Source: Gemmatimonadota bacterium
GTDB lineage: Bacteria > Gemmatimonadota > Gemmatimonadetes > Longimicrobiales > Gaopeijiaceae
Reading direction: 5' to 3'
Assembly: GCA_007126575.1 (NCBI GenBank)
Contig: SLBA01000083.1
Coordinates: 1 to 34,849, forward strand
Length of the DNA: 34,849 nucleotides
Shown: positions 22,918 through 30,273 of the stretch, piece by piece
How the letters are laid out: each line of letters begins with the position of its first letter
Position numbering within the stretch: position 1 is the stretch's first letter
Position numbers and translations under genes: made by a program
The notes under the pieces: model-generated
Told to the model about the DNA's origin: nothing
Database searches by the model: none
Seen by the model: the letters and a program-made list of their open reading frames with translations, nothing else

Positions 22918-23933
22918 TGCCGAAATCAGCGCCAGTGCGGATGGGAATCGCGGGAACCGGAAGCCTCGGTTTCCATCATACCCGCATCGCCGGGGAGCTC
23001 GAGGACGTCGAGCGGGTCGGCTTCTTCGAGCCTCGGAGCCAACGAGCCGACGAGGTCCGATCGAAGCTAGGGGCTCGTCCCTTCGACAGCCTCGATGAAC
23101 TCCTCGACGAGATCGACGCCCTGATCATCGCGACTCCGACGACCACGCATCGGGACGTGGCCGAGGCCGCACTTAAACGGGGGGTGCACCTGTTCATCGA
23201 GAAGCCGATTGCATCGTCGCTCGAAGAGGCGGACCGGATCCTCGAGGCCGCGGACCGTTCGGGGGCCCTCGTGCAGATCGGGCACGTCGAGCGTTTCAAT
23301 GACGCCATCGTGGGGGCCCGCCCGTACCTCGACACCCCGCTGTTCATCGAGTCCCATCGACTGGCGCCCTTCACCGAGCGGGGCACCGATGTGGCGGTGG
23401 TACTCGACCTGATGATTCACGACGTGGACCTGGTCCAGTCGCTGGTGGACCGACCGATCCACGAGATCCACGCCACCGGGATCCCCATCCTCACCCCGTC
23501 GGTGGATATCGCGAACGCGCGCATCTCCTTCGAAGGGGGCGCGGTGGCGAACCTGACGGCCAGTCGCGTCTCGATGGAGCGGATGCGCAAGCTCCGCATC
23601 TTCCAGCGCTCCGGATACCTGAGCCTGGACCTGGCGACCGGAACGGGAGAGTTCCTGCGTCTCAAGGAGGACCTCCCGGCGCTGCGGAGCGTACAGAACG
23701 GTGAAGCCCTCCAGGGTCTTCTGGCCACCGATATCGGCGCGATCATCGAGCGGATTCCCCTCTCGGCGGAGCCCGCAGAACCCCTCCGCCGCGAGCAGGA
23801 GAGCTTCCGCGACGCCGTACTGGGTCGCCGCGAGACTCCGGTTCCCGGAATCCAGGGCCGACGGGCGCTGGAGACCGCACTTGCCATCGAATCCCATATC
23901 CTGCGTCATGTCGCTGATTCGCGTTCGGAATAG
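22917..23933 (+). CDS. Gfo/Idh/MocA-family oxidoreductase, GnnA-like
   Basis: An NAD(P)-dependent sugar oxidoreductase of 338 residues. Dinucleotide-binding GTGSLG lies at 13-18 and the catalytic-lysine motif EKPI at 95-98. GHVERFN near 122 and DLMIHDVDLVQ near 164 follow the pattern of UDP-GlcNAc 3-dehydrogenases. It sits between lpxA and lpxB, the place where gnnA/gnnB lie in Acidithiobacillus ferrooxidans; there GnnA oxidises the 3-OH of UDP-GlcNAc and GnnB aminates it. No GnnB-like aminotransferase is in the window. Family membership is firm. A role in making 2,3-diamino-glucose lipid A is inferred from position. It starts on TAATG. Confidence 0.85.
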   Translation: MPKSAPVRMGIAGTGSLGFHHTRIAGELEDVERVGFFEPRSQRADEVRSKLGARPFDSLDELLDEIDALIIATPTTTHRDVAEAALKRGVHLFIEKPIASSLEEADRILEAADRSGALVQIGHVERFNDAIVGARPYLDTPLFIESHRLAPFTERGTDVAVVLDLMIHDVDLVQSLVDRPIHEIHATGIPILTPSVDIANARISFEGGAVANLTASRVSMERMRKLRIFQRSGYLSLDLATGTGEFLRLKEDLPALRSVQNGEALQGLLATDIGAIIERIPLSAEPAEPLRREQESFRDAVLGRRETPVPGIQGRRALETALAIESHILRHVADSRSE

Positions 23934-24042
23934 TCGGAAGAGAGAGGGAGTGGATGTCCGCCGGGGACGCTCCCCACGGATGCTCCTCCTTCTCCTGGTC
24001 CTGGTGGTCGTCGCAATCTGGTTCCTTGGCACCCGGTTCTGA
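23908..24042 (+). CDS. Possible 44-residue single-pass membrane peptide
   Basis: A short open frame with a basic N-terminal half (SLIRVRNSRKREG, RRGRSPR) and one strongly hydrophobic helix, MLLLLLVLVVVAIWFLGTRF, at the C terminus. This is the layout of a small inner-membrane protein with its N terminus in the cytoplasm. ATG 23908 overlaps the end of the oxidoreductase gene. A GTG at 23950 and an ATG at 23980 are alternatives, and none has a good Shine-Dalgarno. It fills most of the otherwise empty 158 nt before lpxB. No family is recognised. It may not be a gene. Confidence 0.35.
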   Translation: MSLIRVRNSRKREGVDVRRGRSPRMLLLLLVLVVVAIWFLGTRF

Positions 24043-24091
24043 ACACCGGTGATGCCGGGTTCGACCGGAGTGCGCGACCAGGGCGCTTCCG

Positions 24092-25228
24092 TTGACTGAA
24101 GCCACGGCGCCGGTCATCCTCCTGCTGGCGGGGGAGGCCTCGGGAGACCTGCATGGAGCCCACCTCGCGCGGGCCCTCCGGGCGAGGCTGCCCCGCGTGG
24201 TGCTTCGTGGCACCGGGGGCGAGGCCATGGCCGCCGAAGGGGTGGAGCTGGTCGCCGGCCTGGACCGCCTTGCCGTGATGGGATTCGTGGAAGTCCTGGC
24301 GAAGTTGCCTTTCTTCTGGAAGCTCGAGCGGCGGATCCGGGGAATTCTGGACCGGAAGGAGGTGGATCTCGTGATCGCGATCGACTACCCCGGCTTCAAC
24401 CTGAGGGCCGTGGAGCACGCACACCGCCGGAGCGTCCCGTCGATCTTCTACATCGCCCCCCAGGTCTGGGCCTGGAAGAAGGGGCGAGCGGCCCGCCTCG
24501 CCGAGGCGGCCGACCGGATCGCCGTGATCCTGCCCTTCGAGGAGGAGATTTTCGAGGGCGAGGGCGGGCGGGCTCGATACGTCGGGCACCCATTGCTGGA
24601 CCACACCGAGGCCGTGCCGGATCGAGCCAGCTTCTGCGCGCGGTGGGACCTCGACCCCGAGCGCCCGATCCTCTCGGTCTTCCCGGGTTCCCGGGCACAG
24701 GAGGTAAAACGACACCTCTCGCCCTTCCTCGAGACGGCACGCCGCCTTCGTGAGGCCCGCCCGGGGCTGCAGGTTGCCCTCGCACGCGTCCCCGGCGTCG
24801 ACCTCGAGGGCGAGTCGTGGGAGGACTGTACCCCGGTGACGGGAAGCCGCCCACTCCTCCGACACTCGCGCGCCGCCCTCGTGAAGTCCGGCACCACCAC
24901 GCTCGAGGCGGCGATCGAGGGCACGCCCTTCGTGGTAGCCTACCGAACGAGTCCTCTCACCTATCGGATCGCCCGGCGGCTCGTGTCGGTCGAGCATGTG
25001 GCGCTCGCGAACCTGGTGGCGGGGGATCGCGTCGTACCCGAGTTCCTTCAGGACGAGGTCACCGCGGAGCGCCTGGTCCCGGCACTCCTGCCCCTGCTCG
25101 ATGAGGGTGACACCCGGGAGCGCATGCTCGACCGGCTCCGCGTCATCCGGGAGCGGCTGGGAAGTCCGGGGGCGGCCGACCGGGTTGCGGAGATGGCCGT
25201 GGACCTCCTCGCGGGCGAGGCCGCGTGA
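24092..25228 (+). CDS. lpxB: Lipid-A-disaccharide synthase LpxB
   Basis: A glycosyltransferase that condenses UDP-2,3-diacylglucosamine with lipid X to form the lipid A disaccharide. The 378-residue product has the N-terminal GEASGD motif at 13-18. It also has VIAIDYPGFNLR, the LpxB-typical FYIAPQVWAWKKGR near 130, VFPGSRAQEVKRH near 210, and the C-terminal nucleotide-binding region LVKSGTTTLEAAI. Length matches E. coli LpxB (382). No ATG precedes the GEASGD motif closely enough, so TTG 24092 is the likely start. The stop overlaps the next start as GTGA. Its substrate lipid X needs LpxH, LpxI or LpxG, none of which is in the window. Confidence 0.92.
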   Translation: MTEATAPVILLLAGEASGDLHGAHLARALRARLPRVVLRGTGGEAMAAEGVELVAGLDRLAVMGFVEVLAKLPFFWKLERRIRGILDRKEVDLVIAIDYPGFNLRAVEHAHRRSVPSIFYIAPQVWAWKKGRAARLAEAADRIAVILPFEEEIFEGEGGRARYVGHPLLDHTEAVPDRASFCARWDLDPERPILSVFPGSRAQEVKRHLSPFLETARRLREARPGLQVALARVPGVDLEGESWEDCTPVTGSRPLLRHSRAALVKSGTTTLEAAIEGTPFVVAYRTSPLTYRIARRLVSVEHVALANLVAGDRVVPEFLQDEVTAERLVPALLPLLDEGDTRERMLDRLRVIRERLGSPGAADRVAEMAVDLLAGEAA

Positions 25229-25872
25229 CGCCCCCCGAATGGAAGCTTCGATCGGTCGAGATCGGAGGCAGCGCCATCCTCACCCTCCTGGGCGGAAGCT
25301 GGCGCTTCGAACTTCGGGGCGAGGAGCACATCCGGGGGCTCCGCGACTCCGGAACGCCCTTCATCTTCGCCTTCTGGCATGCCCAGCTCCTCCCCCTGGC
25401 CCACCACCATCGAAACGAGGGGATCGTGGTCCTGGTGAGCCAGCACACGGACGGGGAGTACATCGCCCGCGTCATCGAGCGAAGAGGTTTCCAGACCGTC
25501 CGTGGCTCCTCGACCCGCGGAGGCGTGCAGGGCCTCAAGGGCCTCATCCGGGCGGCCCGCAACGGACACGACCTGGGAATCACTCCCGACGGCCCCCGGG
25601 GCCCCGCGCGCGAGGTGAAGCGGGGTGCCCTTATCGCCGCGCAGCTCTCCGGCCTTCCCATCCTCCCGATGGCCGCCGGCGCTTCGCGGAGCTGGCGGCT
25701 GAACTCCTGGGATCGATTCATGGTTCCGAAGCCCTTCTCGGGGATCCGGATCCATTACGGCCCGCCCCTTCGCGTTCCGCGCGGGGCCGACGAGGCCGAG
25801 CTGACCGAACTCACTTCCCGCCTCGAGGGGGAGATCAACCGACTCACCGCCGAGGCCGAGGCCCCCGAGTGA
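25225..25872 (+). CDS. DUF374 lysophospholipid acyltransferase family protein
   Basis: A 215-residue protein of the DUF374 branch of the LPLAT acyltransferases. Visible motifs are FIFAFWHAQLLPLAHHH near residue 47, VSQHTDGEYIA, VRGSSTRGGVQGLK near 93 and GITPDGPRGPAREVKRGA near 117. The family acts on lipid A or phospholipid precursors, and in many Gram-negative genomes it lies next to waaA and lpxK. Here it lies between lpxB and lpxK with 4-nt overlaps at both ends (GTGA), so a role in late lipid A acylation is likely by context. The acyl donor and the exact substrate cannot be read from the sequence. Confidence 0.82.
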   Translation: MTPPEWKLRSVEIGGSAILTLLGGSWRFELRGEEHIRGLRDSGTPFIFAFWHAQLLPLAHHHRNEGIVVLVSQHTDGEYIARVIERRGFQTVRGSSTRGGVQGLKGLIRAARNGHDLGITPDGPRGPAREVKRGALIAAQLSGLPILPMAAGASRSWRLNSWDRFMVPKPFSGIRIHYGPPLRVPRGADEAELTELTSRLEGEINRLTAEAEAPE

Positions 25873-26942
25873 CCTGCCTGAGAGTCGCTCGTCGCTCGGG
25901 CCTCGAAGGGGCGGTGCGGGCCTACTGGTCCGGCGAGTCTCCAAGACTCGTGTCCGCCGGCCTTTCGCTACTGGCCGCACCCCTCTCGGTCCTTTTCGCG
26001 ACGGGGGTGCGCATCCGTAATGTCCTCTTCGACCGGGGTTGGCTCACCGTCGATTCCCCTCCCATTCCCGTGGTCTCGGTGGGAAACCTGGCGGTGGGAG
26101 GCACGGGAAAGACGCCGGTCAGCCGCTGGCTCGTCGATCTTCTGATCGAGCGTGGGCAGCGTCCGGCCATCGTGGCCCGGGGATTCGGAGAGGACGAGCT
26201 CCTGCTCCACCGGCGCTGGCACCCCGACATCCCGGTGATCCGTGCGCCCCGTCGCATCGAGGGCGTCCGCGCCGCCGCCGCCCGGGGGTGCACGGTCGCC
26301 GTGGTCGATGACGGGTTCCAGCATCGGGCACTCGATCGAACGCTCGACCTCGTGCTGCTCTCCCCCGCGCACCCGCTCCCCATCCGTCTCCTTCCCAGGG
26401 GTCCCTTTCGGGAGCCCCTGCGGAGTCTCCGGCGCGCCCACGGGGTCCTGGTCACCGTGAAATCACCGGACGAGAACGCCACGGCCGATGGAATCCTCGA
26501 CGAGGTCCGATCGATGCCGGGTCACCCCCCGGCCCGCCTGCTCTCGCTCCTGCCCGGCCCATGGTGCGACCTCGAGGGCCGACCGGCGAGTCCACCCGCC
26601 GGACCCCTCCTTGCCCTCACCTCGGTGGCCCAGCCGGGCAGCTTCGTCTCGCTGGTCGAAAGCCGAAGCGCGCCAGAGGCCTCCCGAACGGACAGGGGAG
26701 TGGAACTTCTGGCCTTTCCCGACCATCATCCCTACACGCCCGCGGAACTGGGCCGGATTCTCGAGACCGCAGGAGACCGGATGCTGGTGACGACCGAAAA
26801 GGATGCCGTGAAGCTGCTGCCTCTCTGCGAAGAGGCCGGGGCCGCGGCCGTGGAGCGGTTCCGGGTGCTCCCCCTCGAGGTCTCGGTCGGACCGAGGGTC
26901 GAGGACTGGGTACAGTCACTCCTGGACGAGGCCCTTTCTTGA
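25869..26942 (+). CDS. lpxK: Tetraacyldisaccharide 4'-kinase LpxK
   Basis: Phosphorylates the 4' position of the lipid A disaccharide at the inner membrane. The 357-residue product has a hydrophobic N-terminal anchor (LVSAGLSLLAAPLSVLFATG). The family Walker A in VSVGNLAVGGTGKTP lies near residue 75, and DDGFQHRALDRTLDLVL near 150 is the diagnostic LpxK segment. FPDHHPYTPAELGRI and TTEKDAVKL follow near the C terminus. GTG 25869 overlaps the acyltransferase stop as GTGA, and its own stop overlaps the TTG start of rlmH. No waaA (Kdo transferase) gene is found beside it. Confidence 0.92.
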   Translation: MTCLRVARRSGLEGAVRAYWSGESPRLVSAGLSLLAAPLSVLFATGVRIRNVLFDRGWLTVDSPPIPVVSVGNLAVGGTGKTPVSRWLVDLLIERGQRPAIVARGFGEDELLLHRRWHPDIPVIRAPRRIEGVRAAAARGCTVAVVDDGFQHRALDRTLDLVLLSPAHPLPIRLLPRGPFREPLRSLRRAHGVLVTVKSPDENATADGILDEVRSMPGHPPARLLSLLPGPWCDLEGRPASPPAGPLLALTSVAQPGSFVSLVESRSAPEASRTDRGVELLAFPDHHPYTPAELGRILETAGDRMLVTTEKDAVKLLPLCEEAGAAAVERFRVLPLEVSVGPRVEDWVQSLLDEALS

Positions 26943-27418
26943 TCACGGTGATCGTGGTCGGCCGCACGCGTCCTCCCCTCGACGAGGCGGTTCGCGAGTA
27001 CGAGACCCGGGCCGCGAGGTACTGGAAGCTTTCGGTCGAGGAGGTCGACGCGGGCATCGGAAGGGGAGGGAGGGCCGCACCCGAAGAAGTGCAAGCCGCC
27101 GAGGCCGAGCGCATCCGGGGCCGCATACCCGACGGTGCCGACCTCTGGCTGCTGACCCGCGAGGGCCGCACGATGAGTTCCGGGGCGCTTGCACGCAAAC
27201 TGGCCGACCGCCAGCTCCATGGAGGGCGTCCACTGGCGCTGTGTGTCGGGGGCGCGTTCGGCTTCAGCGCGGAGCTCCGGGCGAAGGCGGACCGGGCGAT
27301 CTCGCTTTCGGCCATGACGCTCCCGCACGAAATGGCCCGGCTGATTCTGGCCGAACAGCTCTACCGGGCGGGGACAATCCTAAGGGGCGAACCGTATCAC
27401 AAGGGGGGGCAGGGGTGA
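26939..27418 (+). CDS. rlmH: 23S rRNA pseudouridine-1915 N3-methyltransferase RlmH
   Basis: A SPOUT-fold methyltransferase that modifies pseudouridine 1915 in helix 69 of 23S rRNA. The 159-residue product (E. coli 155) shows the knot-region motifs: LALCVGGAFGFSAEL, then ISLSAMTLPHEMARLILAEQ and LYRAGTILRGEPYHKGG at the C terminus. TTG 26939 overlaps the lpxK stop as TTGA, an unusual start supported by the conserved N-terminal strand ITVIVVGRT directly after it. The link to the lipid A genes is probably only transcriptional. The stop overlaps the next gene as GTGA. Confidence 0.92.
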   Translation: MITVIVVGRTRPPLDEAVREYETRAARYWKLSVEEVDAGIGRGGRAAPEEVQAAEAERIRGRIPDGADLWLLTREGRTMSSGALARKLADRQLHGGRPLALCVGGAFGFSAELRAKADRAISLSAMTLPHEMARLILAEQLYRAGTILRGEPYHKGGQG

Positions 27419-28200
27419 GCGAGCGTCTGAGCGACGAGGGACCGTGGTTTCGCCGCTGGTTCGGCGAGGAGTACCTCCGGGTCTACCCGCACCGCGACGA
27501 GCGGGAGGCCCGCAGAGCCGTCGAACTCCTCCTGCATCGCCTCGAAAACGCGGGGGCGGCCCTGACTCGGACGGGTCGGACGGGTCCACCGGATGTACTG
27601 GACCTGGCGTGCGGCGCCGGCCGTCACCTCGGAGCGCTCGCCGATCTGGACGTATCGGCCGTGGGGCTGGACTTGTCGGAGCACCTGCTGCAGGAGGCCC
27701 GGGCCACACTGTCGGCCCCCCGTCTCCTGCGCGGAGACATGCGTCATCTTCCCTTCGCAGACGCCACCTTCGCGGTGCTCACCTCGTTTTTCACCTCGTT
27801 CGGATATTTCGAAACCGAGCGCGAAGACCGGGGTGTGCTTCGCGAGATCCGGCGCGTCGTGAAGCCCGGAGGGCACGTCCTGCTCGACTTCCTGAACGCC
27901 GAGAAGGTCCGGGCGGGGTTGCGGCCCCACGACGTTCGCACGATCGGTGACCGCGAGGTCGTGCAGCAGCGACGGCTCCTCGAGGACGGGCGTCGGGTCG
28001 AAAAGCAGATCCGGATCACGGGGCCCGGCGCCGGGCCTCCACAGCGATTCACAGAGCGGGTGCGACTCTACGAATCCGATGAACTGACCCGCCTGCTGGG
28101 GAGCGAGGGACTGAAGCCTCTCGAACTCTTCGGCGACTACGGGGGCGGTCCCCACGGCCCCGAAACCCCGCGCGCCATCGTCTTTGCCCGCGCCGTCTGA
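27415..28200 (+). CDS. Class I SAM-dependent methyltransferase, substrate unknown
   Basis: A 261-residue Rossmann-fold methyltransferase. Motif I, VLDLACGAGRHLGAL, lies near residue 60. It is followed by VGLDLSEHLLQEA, LRGDMRHLPFADATFAVLTS and the post-motif EIRRVVKPGGHVLLDFLN. The C-terminal third (ERVRLYESDELTRLLGSEGL) is as in ubiquinone/methyltransferase-11-like families. Nothing in the sequence gives the substrate. It starts on a GTGA overlap with rlmH and ends 10 nt before bshC, so it is co-transcribed with both. Confidence 0.85.
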   Translation: MSERLSDEGPWFRRWFGEEYLRVYPHRDEREARRAVELLLHRLENAGAALTRTGRTGPPDVLDLACGAGRHLGALADLDVSAVGLDLSEHLLQEARATLSAPRLLRGDMRHLPFADATFAVLTSFFTSFGYFETEREDRGVLREIRRVVKPGGHVLLDFLNAEKVRAGLRPHDVRTIGDREVVQQRRLLEDGRRVEKQIRITGPGAGPPQRFTERVRLYESDELTRLLGSEGLKPLELFGDYGGGPHGPETPRAIVFARAV

Positions 28201-28210
28201 TGGAGTTGAC

Positions 28211-29860
28211 ATGAAGATTGTGCCACGTCCGATCTCCGGGGCCTCGCTCGTATCCGACTACCTGGCCGCCCGGGAGCCCGCTCTCGGGTTCTACGGGGGC
28301 CTGCGGCCGGATCGGCTCGACAGCTACCGGGCGAAGACGCTCGAGGTCGAGCCACACTTCGACCGGGCGGCACGGGAGCGACTGGCAGCCCACCTCGGGG
28401 GAGGAGGAGAGGACGCCCGGGAGCGCCTCCGGAGCTTCGTCGAGGAGGGCGGCTTCGCGGTCACGACCGGCCAGCAGCCGGGGCTGCTCGGCGGCCCCCT
28501 CTTCGAGCTCTACAAGGCGCTCTCGGCCGCCGCTCTCGCTCGACGGCTGCAGGGCGCACTGGGCCGGCCCGTGATCCCGGTCTTCTGGCTCGCCACACAG
28601 GACCACGACTGGGAGGAGGTCCGCCGCACCCATCTCCCCGACATGGACAACGAGCTGGCCAGCGTCGAGCTCGCCTTGCCGGAAGGGATGCCCGCGCACT
28701 CCTTCCATCAGCCCGAGCTGAGCGACGCCCTTCCCGAAGCGCGGACCCGGCTTCTCGAGGCGCTCCCCACCACGGACTTCTCGGAACCGTACCGGGCGAT
28801 GCTCGACGAATCGCATGGAGAGGCGAGGGGGCTGGCCGACGCCGAGGAAGCCCTCCTCCAACAGCTTCTCGCCCCCGCGGGAGTCTTCATTCTGCGCCCG
28901 GATCGTGCGGATCCGGCCCGTGCGGCGCTCCCGGTCCTGCTGGCCGAGCTCTCGGAGGCAAGCGAGCGCGAGACCGCCGTGGGGGAGCGGGGGAGGGCAC
29001 TCGAGGAGGCGGGCTACGCGCTGCAGGTCCCCCTCATGGCCGGGGGAGTGAACCTCTTCGTGAGCACCGATCGGGGCCGGGAGCGTCTCTTCCGCACCGA
29101 GGACGGGGGCTTCCACACGCGCGGATCGGATCGGCGCATCCCTCTCTCCGAGCTTCGGGAGCTTGTGCAGGCCGATCCGGCCCGCCTCACCCCCAACGTG
29201 CTCCTTCGCCCCGTGGTCGAGAGCACCCTCGTACCCACCCTGGCATACGTGGCGGGCCCGGGCGAGACCGCATACTTCCCACAGACCGCCCCGCTGTTCG
29301 CCGCGGCCGGTCGGACGCCGCCGATCGTGCACCCCCGACTCTCGGCCGTTCTCATCGAGTCGAAGGTCGAGAAGGTGGTCGAAAAGTTCGGACTCGAGCT
29401 GGATCAGCTGAGTCGCCCGCACCACGAGCTGGCCGGGGACCTCACGCGCGACGAGATCCCCTCGGAGGTGCGCTCCGCGATCGGTGGGCTGCGCGGAGAG
29501 CTTGCCCGCCGCTGTCGAGAGGTTGCCGACGCCGTTGCCAAGGTCGACCCGACGCTGAAGGGGTCGGTCGACGGGGTGCGCCGCCAGGGGTTCAGCGCCC
29601 TCGACGACCTCGAAAAGAAGGTTACCCAGGCGCTCAAGCGCGAGAACGAGATCGCCCTGCAGCAGCTCGAGAAGGCGCAGCTCCACCTCTTCCCGCAGGG
29701 CACCCCCCAGGAGCGGGTGATCTCCCCCTTCTACTATCTCTTCCGATACGGTCACGGTCTTTTCGAGGAGCTCGAAGCGTCCGCCGAGTCCGCTCTCCTG
29801 CCGTCGGCAGCCGCACCGGATTCCGAGCGGCCCCCGGCGTCGGCCGGGAGCACGGGGTGA
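28211..29860 (+). CDS. bshC: Putative bacillithiol synthase BshC
   Basis: The last enzyme of bacillithiol synthesis, adding cysteine to GlcN-malate. The 549-residue product (Bacillus ~540) carries the family motifs FAVTTGQQPGLLGGPLFELY near residue 82, VFWLATQDHDWEEV near 124 and LRPVVESTLVPTLAYVAGPG near 330. QERVISPFYYLFRYG lies near the C terminus, after a coiled-coil region around residues 430-495. ATG 28211 has GGAG 5 nt upstream. The other two genes of the pathway, bshA and bshB, are not in this window. Bacillithiol is also made by some Gram-negative phyla, which agrees with the lipid A genes alongside. Confidence 0.93.
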   Translation: MKIVPRPISGASLVSDYLAAREPALGFYGGLRPDRLDSYRAKTLEVEPHFDRAARERLAAHLGGGGEDARERLRSFVEEGGFAVTTGQQPGLLGGPLFELYKALSAAALARRLQGALGRPVIPVFWLATQDHDWEEVRRTHLPDMDNELASVELALPEGMPAHSFHQPELSDALPEARTRLLEALPTTDFSEPYRAMLDESHGEARGLADAEEALLQQLLAPAGVFILRPDRADPARAALPVLLAELSEASERETAVGERGRALEEAGYALQVPLMAGGVNLFVSTDRGRERLFRTEDGGFHTRGSDRRIPLSELRELVQADPARLTPNVLLRPVVESTLVPTLAYVAGPGETAYFPQTAPLFAAAGRTPPIVHPRLSAVLIESKVEKVVEKFGLELDQLSRPHHELAGDLTRDEIPSEVRSAIGGLRGELARRCREVADAVAKVDPTLKGSVDGVRRQGFSALDDLEKKVTQALKRENEIALQQLEKAQLHLFPQGTPQERVISPFYYLFRYGHGLFEELEASAESALLPSAAAPDSERPPASAGSTG

Positions 29861-29928
29861 ATCTCGACACCCCTCGAAACGTACGAAGGGCAGGGAGGCC
29901 GTCGAAGGGGCGCTCCCTCGCTCCGGCA

Positions 29929-29964
29929 TTGCCTCCTCTTCCCCGACGCGGGTAGCTTGCAGCC
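29929..29964 (+). promoter_or_regulatory. Putative leaderless-type promoter before the small membrane protein gene
   Basis: TTGCCT (29929-29934), an 18-nt spacer and TAGCTT (29953-29958) stand 6 nt before the ATG at 29965, so transcription would begin at about the start codon. No Shine-Dalgarno is visible. The GGGTAGCTTGC context resembles the GGGTATCTTTC element ahead of prfB and the GGGTTATCTTTC ahead of era. The gap 29861-29964 holds no clear terminator. Confidence 0.45.
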
Positions 29965-30273
29965 ATGTGGTGGATTGCACTCATCGTTCTGGCCTTTCTC
30001 CTTCCGGAGTTGATCTCGACCGTGCTCGACTCGCGGCTGGGTCGGGCTGTGGCCGCACGCCTCGAGGCCGGAGGAACGGAAGGGGAGGGCGCGGTGAACG
30101 AGCGGATTCGGTACCTCGAGGGCGAGGTGGACCGTCTCTCCGACGACGTGCGCCGTCTGCGCGATGAGAGTGACTTCCTCCAGCGCCTCCTGAGCGAGCG
30201 CTCCGCGGGTGACCCCTCGCGAAGCCGGCGCAGCTCCGACTCTCGACTCCCCCGCGGTGACGCGGGCGAGTGA
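29965..30273 (+). CDS. Small membrane-anchored coiled-coil protein, function unknown
   Basis: A 102-residue protein with an N-terminal hydrophobic helix (MWWIALIVLAFLLPELIST). A heptad-like coiled coil follows (INERIRYLEGEVDRLSDDVR style pattern at residues ~45-78, ending FLQRLLSERS), then a short basic, Ser/Arg-rich tail. I recognise no family. It resembles small inner-membrane proteins of the phage-shock type only in layout. It overlaps the 5' end of murJ, which suggests they are expressed together. Confidence 0.6.
   Translation: MWWIALIVLAFLLPELISTVLDSRLGRAVAARLEAGGTEGEGAVNERIRYLEGEVDRLSDDVRRLRDESDFLQRLLSERSAGDPSRSRRSSDSRLPRGDAGE

Noticed and set aside
29885-29935. Complementary GGGAG/CTCCC and GGAGGC/GCCTCC pairs after bshC
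   Set aside because: The stems are short and no T-run follows, so a terminator cannot be supported.
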